DNA of 64,000 nucleotides from Pirellula sp. (GCA_013822725.1 PNKX01000010.1:1-64000); one strand, 5' to 3'; positions 25,626 through 34,270 are shown, numbered from the stretch's first letter. The notes: a model not told the origin generated them from the letters alone. Made by a program: numbers and translations.

Positions 25626-25937
25626 GGCGAAAAATCTCCCAGCACGCGGGGGCGACCGTAGGAACGCTCGGACCGGGGCGGCCGCCTACCGCTTCGCCCT
25701 GGGCCGATGGAGTAAACCTCGCAGTATAGGCGACCCGCAAGGGGCGGACAATGTTCGCGCGAGGCGGGTGAGAGGGTGTCGGGAGCCTTTTGCCACTGGA
25801 AATCTTTGTTCATGTCGTGGAGTCGCTAGTGGCAAAAGGCTCCCGACACCGTTGGCGTTGCCCGAAACCGGGAGGTGAGTGGCGGGTTTGATAAGATGGA
25901 AGCTGCCGCTCCCCTCCCCTGCCCTGCGAGTCGACCG
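25626..25937. repeat. divergent intergenic region with family G copy 3
   Basis: The 312-base gap contains family G palindrome copy 3 at 25775-25850 (23-bp perfect arms GGTGTCGGGAGCCTTTTGCC and onward) and, just before the next gene start, the C-rich motif CTCCCCTCCCCTGCCCTGC at 25909-25927. Both neighbours are transcribed away from here, so two promoters must lie in this region. Confidence 0.75.
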
Positions 25938-27062
25938 ATGCGACGAATCCTGATTCCGACTTCGATGGTGCTGACCGCCTTAGCCGCGGGAATGCCGTGC
26001 GCGACGCGAGCGGCGGAACCCGCCGCTGGGCTGTTCGCCAAGCTCGACGCCAATGGCGACGGCCAGTTGGCTGCCGATGAAGTCGGCGACGACTATCGGC
26101 TCCTGTTCAAGCGGCTCGTCCGCACCGGCGACGGGAATGACGACGGCCGCCTCTCGGCCGAGGAATTTGCGTCGGCTATCCAACCTGTCCGGGCGGAGAA
26201 GCCGACGGTCGAGAAACAGGGAAGCCGTCTGCCGGGGGCCGACGCCTTGCTGGTGTTGTTGGTGAAGATGGACGCCAACGGTGATCAGCAGCTCGACGCC
26301 GACGAGATTCCGGCCGACTACCAGCGGCCGTTCCAGCAGATGCTCACGGCCGCCGACGACGACAAGAACGGACGGCTCGATCGCCGGGAGATTGCGAACG
26401 GCTCGCCGAAGTTGACCGCCGTGGCCAACATCGCGGCGGTGCGGATGGGGCTCAATCTGGAAATGGAGCTGAAAGAGCTTCCCGAGGAGAGTATGGCCTC
26501 GATGGAGCAAATGGACGCCTACCCGCAGCCAGGCGAAATGCTGGGCGATCCGAAGCAGGCCGAGAAACTGTTCACGCGGCTCGACGCGAACGGCGACAAG
26601 CAGATTGTCGCTAAGGAAATCGAAGGCCCTTTCGCGGATCGGATCGGCGAGATGATCCGCCGCGGCGACCGCAACGACGACCAGCGGCTCAACAAACGGG
26701 AATTTTTGGAAATGGCGGAGCGGATATCGGCCTTCGAAAACGGCAAGCCGAATCCGGCCGCGGTGAAGCAGGCGAGGCGGCAACTACTTAACCGCTTCGA
26801 TCGCAACGGTGACAGCGCTCTCAGTGCCGACGAGGCGCCGCCGCGGCTGAGGCAGAACTTCGCGCAGGCCGACGCCGACGGCAACGGCAAGCTTGCCGGC
26901 GACGAACTCCAACAAGTCGCGGAGAGGATGACGCGTCTGACGCCCGACGCGGAAAACCGCAAGGACGACGGAGGCTCCGCAATGAACGAAGACTCGCCAA
27001 GTAGGAAATCTTCGCGTAAGTTGAAAGGGAAGTCGCGAGCGCAGAAAAACGGCCCGATTTAG
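25938..27062 (+). CDS. secreted protein with eight EF-hand-like loops
   Basis: The internal ATG at 25938 gives 374 residues with a signal peptide (RRILIPTSMVLTALAAG, cleavage near ATRAAE). Eight EF-hand loops of the D-x-[DN]-x-[DN]-G type follow, from DANGDGQLAADE at residue 37 to DADGNGKLAGDE near 312. Two loops are imperfect (DDDKNGRLDRRE, DRNDDQRLNKRE). The longer frame from 25875 lacks a signal peptide at its start. The C-terminal 40 residues are Lys/Ser-rich. It probably binds calcium outside the cytoplasm, and the partner is unknown. Confidence 0.85.
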   Translation: MRRILIPTSMVLTALAAGMPCATRAAEPAAGLFAKLDANGDGQLAADEVGDDYRLLFKRLVRTGDGNDDGRLSAEEFASAIQPVRAEKPTVEKQGSRLPGADALLVLLVKMDANGDQQLDADEIPADYQRPFQQMLTAADDDKNGRLDRREIANGSPKLTAVANIAAVRMGLNLEMELKELPEESMASMEQMDAYPQPGEMLGDPKQAEKLFTRLDANGDKQIVAKEIEGPFADRIGEMIRRGDRNDDQRLNKREFLEMAERISAFENGKPNPAAVKQARRQLLNRFDRNGDSALSADEAPPRLRQNFAQADADGNGKLAGDELQQVAERMTRLTPDAENRKDDGGSAMNEDSPSRKSSRKLKGKSRAQKNGPI

Positions 27063-27292
27063 GGCAATTCCTGCACGCGGCGGACGAAGCGCTCTTGGAA
27101 CGGCGCTTCAGCTTGTCTCCAACTCATCGTCTGTCGGCGCGGTTTGCGGAATTTTTTTAAGCCCGCGAACCGCCTCCGAACCGTGAACAGCGGCGAAGTG
27201 TCTACCGTACAGACGGTAACGTTGGCGCGACTTGCACGCTTGACTCTGGAACAGGTCAACGCCAGCCTTGCAATAAGAGAAGGGCACCTATC

Positions 27293-27490
27293 ATGTCGGA
27301 TCAAATACCACTCCCCGCCGGAGCGTATCGGAGCCTTCCGCCAGTCACGATCGACGACGGGGCGCTGCTCAAATTCGGTCGCGAAATGCACGTGCAGCTG
27401 CGCGACCTGGAAGCGAAATTCGTGGTTCCGCGCGTGAACCCGCGGCCTTTTTTGGGCGTCGCGCGGCAAGCCTCGCGCCGGCCCCGCTAA
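27293..27490 (+). CDS. small protein of unknown function
   Basis: The 65-residue reading frame has an AGAAGG-like sequence (27279-27284) upstream of its ATG and a hairpin terminator just after it, which supports it as a real gene. The sequence MSDQIPLPAGAYRSLPPVTI is followed by DDGALLKFGREMHVQLRDLE and a Pro/Arg-rich tail. It has no signal peptide or membrane segment, and I recognise no family. Its role is unknown. Confidence 0.6.
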   Translation: MSDQIPLPAGAYRSLPPVTIDDGALLKFGREMHVQLRDLEAKFVVPRVNPRPFLGVARQASRRPR

Positions 27491-27517
27491 GCCGCGGGCG
27501 GCATTGGGAGTCAATCA

Positions 27518-27552
27518 AAAAAAGCCGGCGGCGATTGCCGGCGGCTTTTCTT
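27518..27552. terminator. Rho-independent terminator
   Basis: The stem AAAAGCCGGCGGC and its complement GCCGGCGGCTTTT (one mismatch) around GATT are followed by TTTTCTT and preceded by AAAAAAA. It could therefore work in both directions. It ends the 65-residue gene at 27293-27490. Confidence 0.82.
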
Positions 27553-27673
27553 GTGGCGGCCAATGGAACGTGCGCTATGTATGGGATGACTGTGCTGGGG
27601 GTATCATGTTTGGAGAGGGCCGTTCCGCCCACTCCCCTCCCCTGCCGACTCGCACCCCTACTCGCCTACCGCC

Positions 27674-28636
27674 ATGAAGGTCATTCTCGCCAGTCCGCGT
27701 GGTTTCTGCGCCGGCGTCAACATGGCGATCGAGGCGTTGGAATTGGCGCTGCAGACGCTGCCACCGCCGATCTACGTCTATCACGAGATCGTCCACAACA
27801 AGTACGTTGTCGAGCACTTCAAGGCCCGCGGCGTGACGTTTGTCGACGAGCTGGTAGAAGTCCCCCACGGCGCCACCCTGCTCTTCTCGGCGCACGGCGT
27901 CTCGCCTGAAATCCGGCAGATCGCACGCGACCGGAAGCTGCAGGCGATTGATGCGACTTGCCCGTTGGTGACGAAGGTTCATCTCGAAGCGATTCGTTAC
28001 GCTCGCGACGGTTACACGATTCTGCTCATCGGCCATGAGGGACACGACGAGGTGATCGGCACGATGGGCGAGGCGCCCGAGGCGATTTTGCTCGTTGAAT
28101 CGCCCGAGGATGTCGCTCGCCTGGAGGTGACGGATGAAGCGAAGCTCGCGTACTTGACGCAGACGACGCTGAGCGTCGACGATGCGAACCGGATTATTTC
28201 GAAGCTGAAGGAGCGGTTTCCACAGATCAACTCGCCGCCGAAAGACGACATCTGCTACGCGACGCAGAATCGGCAGGAAGCGGTCGCGAAGCTGGCGCCC
28301 GACGCGGAGCTGACGCTTGTGCTGGGGAGCCAGAATAGTTCCAACAGCCAACGGCTGGCGGAACTCTCCGCGGAGCGCGGCATTCCGGCGTTTTTGATCG
28401 ACGGCGCCCAAGACATTCATCTCGACTGGTTCGAGGGGATCAACACGGTACTCGTCACCGCGGGGGCAAGCGCCCCCGAGATCGTCGTCGAGAGCGTGCT
28501 TGATTTCCTGCGCGAGAAGTTCGATGCGACCGTGGAAGTCCGGTCGCTCCGCGAGGAAGCAGTGTCGTTCCCGCTACCGCGGGAGTTGCGGTCGATTGCG
28601 GCGCCGCGAGATGTGGTGTCGGGGTTGACGCGGTGA
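27674..28636 (+). CDS. ispH: 4-hydroxy-3-methylbut-2-enyl diphosphate reductase IspH
   Basis: IspH is the last enzyme of the MEP isoprenoid pathway, an iron-sulfur protein that makes IPP and DMAPP. The three cluster cysteines are visible: GFCAGVNMAI near residue 14, DATCPLVTKVH near 98 and DDICYATQNRQ near 195. The substrate-binding histidines lie in YHEIVHNKYVV and GHEGHDEVIGTMG. The 320-residue length is normal. The start is preceded by C-rich ACTCCCCTCCCCTGCC (27631-27646). It is monocistronic; no dxr or gcpE is nearby. Confidence 0.97.
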   Translation: MKVILASPRGFCAGVNMAIEALELALQTLPPPIYVYHEIVHNKYVVEHFKARGVTFVDELVEVPHGATLLFSAHGVSPEIRQIARDRKLQAIDATCPLVTKVHLEAIRYARDGYTILLIGHEGHDEVIGTMGEAPEAILLVESPEDVARLEVTDEAKLAYLTQTTLSVDDANRIISKLKERFPQINSPPKDDICYATQNRQEAVAKLAPDAELTLVLGSQNSSNSQRLAELSAERGIPAFLIDGAQDIHLDWFEGINTVLVTAGASAPEIVVESVLDFLREKFDATVEVRSLREEAVSFPLPRELRSIAAPRDVVSGLTR

Positions 28637-28649
28637 TTGCGACGCCGTG

Positions 28650-28674
28650 GCCCCCGGTTTGAAGAACCGGGGGC
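28650..28674. repeat. 25-nt hairpin, family H copy 2
   Basis: GCCCCCGGTT and AACCGGGGGC form a perfect 10-bp stem around TTGAAG-type bases. The CTA directly after is the stop codon of the oligopeptidase (minus strand). The first copy is at 11510-11534. Confidence 0.72.
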
Positions 28675-30812
28675 TAATGGCTCATCCCCAGCGCTTTCCA
28701 CAGGAACGCCCACTTATCGGCCGCTTGGTCGATCCGCTTCGTGATCGGCGTGCCGGCGCCGTGGCCCGCGCGGGTTTCGATGCGAATCAGAATCGGTGCG
28801 TCGCCGGCCTGGGCCGCCTGGAGCGCCGCGGCGTACTTGAAGCTGTGCATCGGCACGACGCGGTCGTCGGTGTCGGCCGTCGTGATCAGCGTCGCGGGGT
28901 ACTTCGTTCCCGGCTTGATGTTGTGGTACGGCGAGTAAGCGTACAGCGCCTTGAACTGCTCGGGATCGGTCGAGACGCCATACTCGTCGCGCCAGAAGTG
29001 GCCCGCGGTGAATTGGTCGTAGCGGAGCATGTCCATCACGCCGACCGCGGGGAGGCAGGCGCCGAACAGGTCGGGCCGCTGCGTTTCGACGGCGCCGACG
29101 AGGAGACCGCCGTTGCTGCCGCCCATCACGGCGAGCTTTGGCGCGGAGGTGTACTTCTCAGCGATGAGCCACTCGGCGGCGGCGATGAAATCGTCAAAGA
29201 CATTTTGCTTGTTCAGCTGCTTGCCGGCCTGGTGCCACTCTTCGCCATACTCGCCGCCGCCGCGGAGGTTGGCGATCGCAACAACGCCTCCCATATTCAT
29301 CCACGCGGCGTACTCAACCGAGAACATCGGCGTGAGTGAGATATTAAACCCGCCGTAGGCGTAGAGGAGCGTCGGATTCTGGCCATCGAGCTTCAGTCCC
29401 TTGCGATGGGCGATGATCATCGGGACCTTCGTGCCGTCTTTGCTCGTGGCGAAGACTTGTTTTGATTCGTAGGCGGCCGGATCGAATGCGACCTGCGGGG
29501 CGCGGACTAACTCTGACTTCCCATCGGTGAGGTCGTAGCGATAGACCGACGGCGGCGTCGTGTAGCTGGTGAACGTGTAGAAGGTTTCTTTGTCGTCCTG
29601 GTCGCCGCCGAAGCCGCTCGCCGTGCCGATACCGGGAAGCGTCACGTCGCCGAGCGGGTCGCCCGTTGGGGTGAAGAGTTCGACGCGGGTGGCGACGTCT
29701 TCGAGGTACTGCAGGATCAGCTTGCCGTCCATCAGGCTGACGTTTTCGAGCGTCGCCTTCACGGGGCCGACGATTTCATCGAGATGCTCGCGGCCCGGCT
29801 TCGCGACGTCCATCGCCACGATCCGCTTCGTCGCTGCGTCGAGATCGGTGAGAAAGAAAAACTTGTCGCCGAGGTTGCCGACGAAGCCGAACTCGTTCTC
29901 GAAGTCGCCGATGAGCGTCGTCCACGGGGCGTCGGCCGCGGCGGAGACAGGGCGGATGAGGACCTGATTCTGGGGATCGGTGCTGCGTGCGATCGAGAGG
30001 ACGAGATATTTATCGTCCTCGGTGCGGGCGATCCAGAAGCTCCAAGTCGGGTTCTCGGGATTCTTGTAGATCAGCGTGTCGGCCGACTGCGGTTCGCCGA
30101 GCTTGTGGAAGTAGATCATCTGGTTCAGCGACAGGGCCTGGTAGACCTCGTCCTTCGCCGGTTCCGGATAGCGGGCGTAGTAGAAACCGTCGCCCGCGGC
30201 GTTCCAAACGATGTTGCCGTGGCGGGCCCACTTCAGGACGTCGGGGAGTTCGCGGCCGGTGGCGACTTCAATGACGTGGATGTTCGACCAGTCGGAGCCC
30301 GCTTCCTGGCGGGTGTAGGCGAGGAGCTTGCCGTCGTTGGTGACCACCGTCTGGCCCATCGCGATCGTGCCGTCGGTCGACCACTTGTTGGGATCGATAA
30401 GGATACGGCCTTCTGCCTTGTAACCATCGGCGACGTAGAGGACTGATTGATTCTGCAGGCCGTCGTTCTTGGAATAAAAGTATTTCCCCGCTTCCTGCCA
30501 GGGGGCGGAGTAACGCTCGAAATTCCACATGTCGGCGAGCGTCTTGCGGATGACCGGCAACTCCGGGATCGCGTCGAGGTAGGCGCGAGTCACCTTGTTC
30601 TCAGCCGTGATCCAGTCGGCGACTTCTTGCGACGTGCGGCCGTCGTCCTCGAGCCAGCGGTAGGGATCGGGGACTTTGACGCCGTGGAAGTCGTCTGATT
30701 GGTCAACGCGGCGCGTGTCGGGGTACTTCAACTTGGCGTCCTCGGCGTGGGCGGCGTGCGTATAAAAGCTCATCGCAAGGCAAAGCAGCAATTCGAAGGG
30801 TTTTCTTAGCAT
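28674..30812 (-). CDS. prolyl oligopeptidase (S9A family)
   Basis: The 712-residue serine peptidase cleaves after proline in short peptides. It has an N-terminal signal peptide (MLRKPFELLLCLAMSF...AHAE), so it is exported. The seven-blade beta-propeller spans about residues 70-420 and the alpha/beta-hydrolase domain the remainder. The catalytic serine lies in AVMGGSNGGLLV, the acid in TADTDDRVVP and the histidine in ETRAGHGAG. The N-terminal motif VKVPDPYRWLEDD is typical of S9A. It is transcribed toward ispH, with the family H hairpin between. An antitoxin-like gene sits 26 bases upstream. Confidence 0.94.
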   Translation of the reverse strand: MLRKPFELLLCLAMSFYTHAAHAEDAKLKYPDTRRVDQSDDFHGVKVPDPYRWLEDDGRTSQEVADWITAENKVTRAYLDAIPELPVIRKTLADMWNFERYSAPWQEAGKYFYSKNDGLQNQSVLYVADGYKAEGRILIDPNKWSTDGTIAMGQTVVTNDGKLLAYTRQEAGSDWSNIHVIEVATGRELPDVLKWARHGNIVWNAAGDGFYYARYPEPAKDEVYQALSLNQMIYFHKLGEPQSADTLIYKNPENPTWSFWIARTEDDKYLVLSIARSTDPQNQVLIRPVSAAADAPWTTLIGDFENEFGFVGNLGDKFFFLTDLDAATKRIVAMDVAKPGREHLDEIVGPVKATLENVSLMDGKLILQYLEDVATRVELFTPTGDPLGDVTLPGIGTASGFGGDQDDKETFYTFTSYTTPPSVYRYDLTDGKSELVRAPQVAFDPAAYESKQVFATSKDGTKVPMIIAHRKGLKLDGQNPTLLYAYGGFNISLTPMFSVEYAAWMNMGGVVAIANLRGGGEYGEEWHQAGKQLNKQNVFDDFIAAAEWLIAEKYTSAPKLAVMGGSNGGLLVGAVETQRPDLFGACLPAVGVMDMLRYDQFTAGHFWRDEYGVSTDPEQFKALYAYSPYHNIKPGTKYPATLITTADTDDRVVPMHSFKYAAALQAAQAGDAPILIRIETRAGHGAGTPITKRIDQAADKWAFLWKALGMSH

Positions 30813-30838
30813 GACCGACCTTTGAAACGATGAGTTGG

Positions 30839-31063
30839 TTAAAGTTGTCGCCGACCGAATCGATAGTCGTCAAAGTTCTCCGCCAAATCGGGGATCCCCG
30901 AATCGCGCACCAACCCGGCAAGTGGATCGACGCCAATTTCAATGGAGGCGTCGTCCGGAATAGGTTCTATGGTGACACGGAGCATTCGGTTCTCCGGTAA
31001 CTGCGGATTTCCAACCGGATGAAGAAGCCCGCCGATGACGATGGCGTCGAACGTCTGAGTCAT
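30839..31063 (-). CDS. AF2212-like (DUF104) antitoxin-family protein, orphan
   Basis: The 74-residue protein has the DUF104/AF2212-like antitoxin pattern: an N-terminal FDAIVIGGLLHPVG strand pair, then LRVTIEPI, and a C-terminal DLAENFDDYRFG tail similar to the D-L-G-E-x-H-D-x-Y-L-Y-G end common in planctomycete members. These small proteins are usually paired with a PIN-domain toxin downstream. Here the downstream gene, 26 bases away, is the oligopeptidase, so the toxin is missing. It may be a relic or have taken another role. Confidence 0.68.
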   Translation of the reverse strand: MTQTFDAIVIGGLLHPVGNPQLPENRMLRVTIEPIPDDASIEIGVDPLAGLVRDSGIPDLAENFDDYRFGRRQL

Positions 31064-31156
31064 TGGACGATCTCCATGCCGCGGCTCATTTCCACTCGAG
31101 CAATCCAGGTTCTTCAGGGAATCTAGTGGGGTATTTCAGGCCCGAAGGGCCGGCAG

Positions 31157-31331
31157 TTAATAGCCACGGGCGTCAGCCCCTGGAAACGGTGTTCGTAGGA
31201 TTCGTAGCCCCAACGGGGCGACAGTGGGGTGGGGGTTGGTTCGCTACTGTCGCCCCGTCGGGGCTAAAGACGTTTCATGCTTCTCCTTCCAGGGGCTGTC
31301 GCCCCTGGCTATTAACTTTCGCCGCGTTGCG
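31157..31331. repeat. nested palindrome, family C copy 2
   Basis: The outer arms contain TTAATAGCCACGGGCGTCAG and its relative ending GGCTATTAA. The inner hairpin TAGCCCCAACGGGGCGACAG (31205-31224) pairs with 31246-31266. The same units occur at 16195-16430. It fills most of the 354-base gap (31064-31417) between the antitoxin-like gene and the ABC permease; nothing else is visible there. Confidence 0.8.
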
Positions 31332-31417
31332 GCTGCGGAGCTTTGAGCTACTAAAATTCCTGCAGAACCCTAAATCGTATTGCGCTGATCGCGAATGCCA
31401 ACTCCAACAACATAGCT

Positions 31418-32257
31418 CTAGCTGCTCGCGCTGCGGTAGCTCATGAGCGCCCGCTGAAAGATCCAGCGGCTGATGGCGAGGCTCCCCACCGTGGCGACCA
31501 CCGCGAAACCGGCCAGCGGCCAGTTCGTGTCGGATAGAGGTTTCGCCAACGTCGCCGCGGGAACGTTGATCACCACCAGGATCGGAATGAGATAGGTGAA
31601 GACGAACCGCAGCGGGCTGCCGAACGAGCCTTCGTAGATCTCCATCGGGTAGCGAGAAAAGTTGGTGATGTAGAACCAGAAATCGTAGAGCGACTGGTTG
31701 CGGCCGAGCCAGATGCTGGTGGCGGCGAGGCCGATCATTACGCTGTAGAGGATCAGCGTCCCCATGACGATGTAAAGCGGGTAGAGGATGAACTGAATGG
31801 GGTGGAGCGTCAGTCCCTCGATCCGCGGGATCGAATAGGCGAGCAGCGCCAGTGCGAGCAGCAGTTTGGGGATGGCCGACCAGTTGATGCGCTGCAGCGA
31901 GACCAAAAACTGCGTGTCGATTGGTTTGAGCAGTGCGAAGTCGAGGCCGCCGGTCCGTGTTAGTTCGCTCAGTTCTTCGGCGTTCGCCATGAAGAAGCCT
32001 TCGACGAAGCTGTTCACCAGAATCGTCGTGGCGATGAAGACGAAGAATTCGTACTGCGACCAGCCGGCAATGTCGGCTGCGCCATCGCCGTCGGCGTACA
32101 TCAGCCGATAGACGAGCGTGTAGAACCCCAGATTCATCAGCGCCCAACAGAGACCGAAGATGACATCAATGATGTAGTTCGTGCGAAACGTCATGTCTCG
32201 GATGAGACTGTTCCGGGCGAACATCCAGAAGACGGCGAGGTAATTGGGACGGTGCAT
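31418..32257 (-). CDS. ABC-2 family transporter permease B
   Basis: The 279-residue protein has six hydrophobic segments in an ABC-2 permease pattern: an N-terminal cytoplasmic start (FARNSLIRDMTFRTNYIIDV), a segment YEFFVFIATTILVNSFVEG, and a C-terminal FAVVATVGSLAISRW. ABC-2 exporters move polysaccharides, drugs or lipids. It is the third gene of the operon ATPase, permease A, permease B. A palindrome (32266-32342) separates it from permease A. The substrate cannot be deduced. Confidence 0.85.
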   Translation of the reverse strand: MHRPNYLAVFWMFARNSLIRDMTFRTNYIIDVIFGLCWALMNLGFYTLVYRLMYADGDGAADIAGWSQYEFFVFIATTILVNSFVEGFFMANAEELSELTRTGGLDFALLKPIDTQFLVSLQRINWSAIPKLLLALALLAYSIPRIEGLTLHPIQFILYPLYIVMGTLILYSVMIGLAATSIWLGRNQSLYDFWFYITNFSRYPMEIYEGSFGSPLRFVFTYLIPILVVINVPAATLAKPLSDTNWPLAGFAVVATVGSLAISRWIFQRALMSYRSASS

Positions 32258-32265
32258 CGAAATTC

Positions 32266-32342
32266 AATGGGGAATGGGGAGTGTGGAATGGGGGTAGGAG
32301 GGCGACAGGTTGGAATGGGGCGCGTTCTCCCCATTCCCCATT
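32266..32342. repeat. palindrome inside ABC operon, family J
   Basis: The 15-bp arms AATGGGGAATGGGGA (32266-32280) and TCCCCATTCCCCATT (32328-32342) are perfect inverted repeats, followed by a looser repeat of ATTCCACATTCATTCTC (32348-32363). It sits between the stop codon of permease A (32362) and the start of permease B (32257), in the middle of the operon. Confidence 0.75.
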
Positions 32343-32361
32343 CAGCATTCCACATTCATTC

Positions 32362-33177
32362 TCATCCTCCATATCCGCTGTAACGTCGGAACCCGGCGTG
32401 CATCAGTCGGCGGCTCAGGAAGTAGAAAAATGTCGTCCACGCCATTAAGACTCCCACTTCCTGCCAAAGCTGGTCCGCAGGGATCTTTTGCAAGAAGACC
32501 GCGGCCGGGAAGTAGGCAAGGTACTTCAGCGGCATCCACCCGACCCACGTTCGCCACGGCTCGGGCAGAATCTCCAACGGGAACATGTGCCCCGAGAAGA
32601 AGAAGTTGAACAGCATGTAGACGAACAGCAGCGAGCTAATCTCGAGCGTCCAGAATCCAGCGAGCCCGAGCGACGCCTCGAGAAAGAATCCCAAGAGAAA
32701 CGACAACACCAGCGAAAGCAGGAACGCCGCGAGGTACTCAGCCGGGGGCCAGCCCGGGAAGAATCCGCGGCAGAGGTAAAAGACGAGCGCAAACGGCCCG
32801 ATCGCCACGCCGTAATAAACGAGCTTGTGTCCCATCCGCGCCAGCAGCGAGAACCCAATCAGATCGATCGGTTGGATCAGAAATTTCTTGATCTCGCCAT
32901 CCCGAATTTGCCGCGCGATGCCGCTGGCAAGGCCCGGCATGCTGGAGAAGGCGCGAGCCACCATCGTCAGCAGATAGTACGCGATAATGTCGTTCCGCGT
33001 GAAGCCGACCAGCTTGCCGTTGCTCGAAGAGGCGAACACCGCCGTCCAGAGAAAGATCTGGGTGATCATCGGCAGGAACCGCATCGTCGTCCCGAGGACG
33101 AAGTCGCCCCGATACGCCAGCCGTTCGGCGACGCACATCGTGAAGATGGTCCACCAGATTTGAGCGCGGGCCAACAT
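32362..33177 (-). CDS. ABC-2 family transporter permease A
   Basis: Starting at 33177 (MLARAQIWWTIFTMCVAERLA) this encodes 271 residues with six hydrophobic segments. The segments WTAVFASSSNGKLVG and GEIKKFLIQPIDLIGF are typical of the ABC-2 (DUF990-like) permease family, in which one permease often has the counterpart in the adjacent gene. The start lies 43 bases after the ATPase stop; the upstream start at 33264 would overlap the ATPase and is unlikely. It is co-transcribed with the ATPase gene. Confidence 0.85.
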   Translation of the reverse strand: MLARAQIWWTIFTMCVAERLAYRGDFVLGTTMRFLPMITQIFLWTAVFASSSNGKLVGFTRNDIIAYYLLTMVARAFSSMPGLASGIARQIRDGEIKKFLIQPIDLIGFSLLARMGHKLVYYGVAIGPFALVFYLCRGFFPGWPPAEYLAAFLLSLVLSFLLGFFLEASLGLAGFWTLEISSLLFVYMLFNFFFSGHMFPLEILPEPWRTWVGWMPLKYLAYFPAAVFLQKIPADQLWQEVGVLMAWTTFFYFLSRRLMHAGFRRYSGYGG

Positions 33178-33220
33178 CGGGACGGGGTTCCTCGAGAAAG
33201 AGTTCCTAGAGACGGGGTTC

Positions 33221-34270
33221 TTAGTTCTTGCCGGCGGCGGCGACATTAGCCGCGGCAGCGGCAATGTTCGACTCTTTCGACTCGTTCTGCTGCTTTTCGG
33301 TGAGGGCGAAGAGGCTGGCGATCACCTCTTCGAGCGGCGGGTCCTCAACGCTGACGTCGAGGATGGAGTAATTGGCGAGCACGTTGGTGAGCACATTGGC
33401 GATTTGGCTCCGTTCAACCTCAATCTTCGCCCGCGGCGGGGCGATCTCGCGAATCTCGCCGAAGCGGGCCAAATCGCTCGGCATCCGATCGTCGGCAAAG
33501 TCGACGGTGAGAATCTTGTAGTCGCTGAACCGGTCGATCACCCCTTCGAGCGAACCGTCGTGCACGATCTCGCCGCCCGCGATGATCACGACGCGCTTGC
33601 AGAGCGCGGCGATATCCTTCATGTAATGGCTGGTGAGCAAGATCGTGATGCCGCGCACCTGCTGGTAGTGCTTCAGGAACTTCTGAATGTTGTGCTGCGC
33701 GACGACGTCGAGGCCGATCGTCGGCTCGTCGAGGAACAGCACTTCAGGCGAATGGAGCAGCGCGGCGATCAACTCCATCTTCATCCGCTCGCCGAGCGAC
33801 AGCTCACGCACCGGTTGGCCGAGGAGTTTGGCGACGCCGAGCAAATCTACCAGTTCATCCTTCGTTTGCTTGAAAGCGGCCGGATCGATGCGGTAGATCT
33901 TTTGGTGAAGCTGAAACGACTCCTGCGCGGGAAGATCCCACCAGAGTTGATTCTTCTGCCCCATCACCAGGGCGAAGCGACGGCGGTAGTCGTTATCGCG
34001 TTCCCACGGCACGTAGCCGAGCACCTTCGCTTCGCCGGAGGTTGGCGTGATGACGCCGGACAGCAGCTTAAGCGTCGTCGTCTTGCCGGCGCCGTTTGGA
34101 CCGAGGAAGGCGACGAATTCGCCCTTTTCGACCGAGAGATCGATCCCTTTCACCGCGTTGACTTCACGGTATTCGCGGCGAAATAACCCGCTGAAGGAGG
34201 CGAGCAGCCCCTCTTTTTTTTGATAGACGCGGTAGGACTTGCGCAGTCCGCGGATCTCGATGACGCTCAT
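33221..34270 (-). CDS. ABC transporter ATP-binding protein
   Basis: The 349-residue ATPase energises the two permeases that follow. It begins [20 protein letters not shown] at 34270; the frame extends to 34369 but the extra residues are not conserved. The Walker A motif is GPNGAGKT, the signature [11 protein letters not shown] and the Walker [13 protein letters not shown], with the switch histidine in LLTSHYMKD. The C-terminal ~90 residues form an extra domain beyond the usual NBD, as in polysaccharide and drug ABC-2 systems. The gene stands first in the operon and has the Q-loop QKNQLWWDL. Confidence 0.93.
   Translation of the reverse strand: MSVIEIRGLRKSYRVYQKKEGLLASFSGLFRREYREVNAVKGIDLSVEKGEFVAFLGPNGAGKTTTLKLLSGVITPTSGEAKVLGYVPWERDNDYRRRFALVMGQKNQLWWDLPAQESFQLHQKIYRIDPAAFKQTKDELVDLLGVAKLLGQPVRELSLGERMKMELIAALLHSPEVLFLDEPTIGLDVVAQHNIQKFLKHYQQVRGITILLTSHYMKDIAALCKRVVIIAGGEIVHDGSLEGVIDRFSDYKILTVDFADDRMPSDLARFGEIREIAPPRAKIEVERSQIANVLTNVLANYSILDVSVEDPPLEEVIASLFALTEKQQNESKESNIAAAAANVAAAGKN

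Noticed and set aside
22820..25850. CRISPR array
   Set aside because: The repeated units are inverted, widely spaced and have unrelated lengths between them, and no cas genes are near, so they are palindromic elements.
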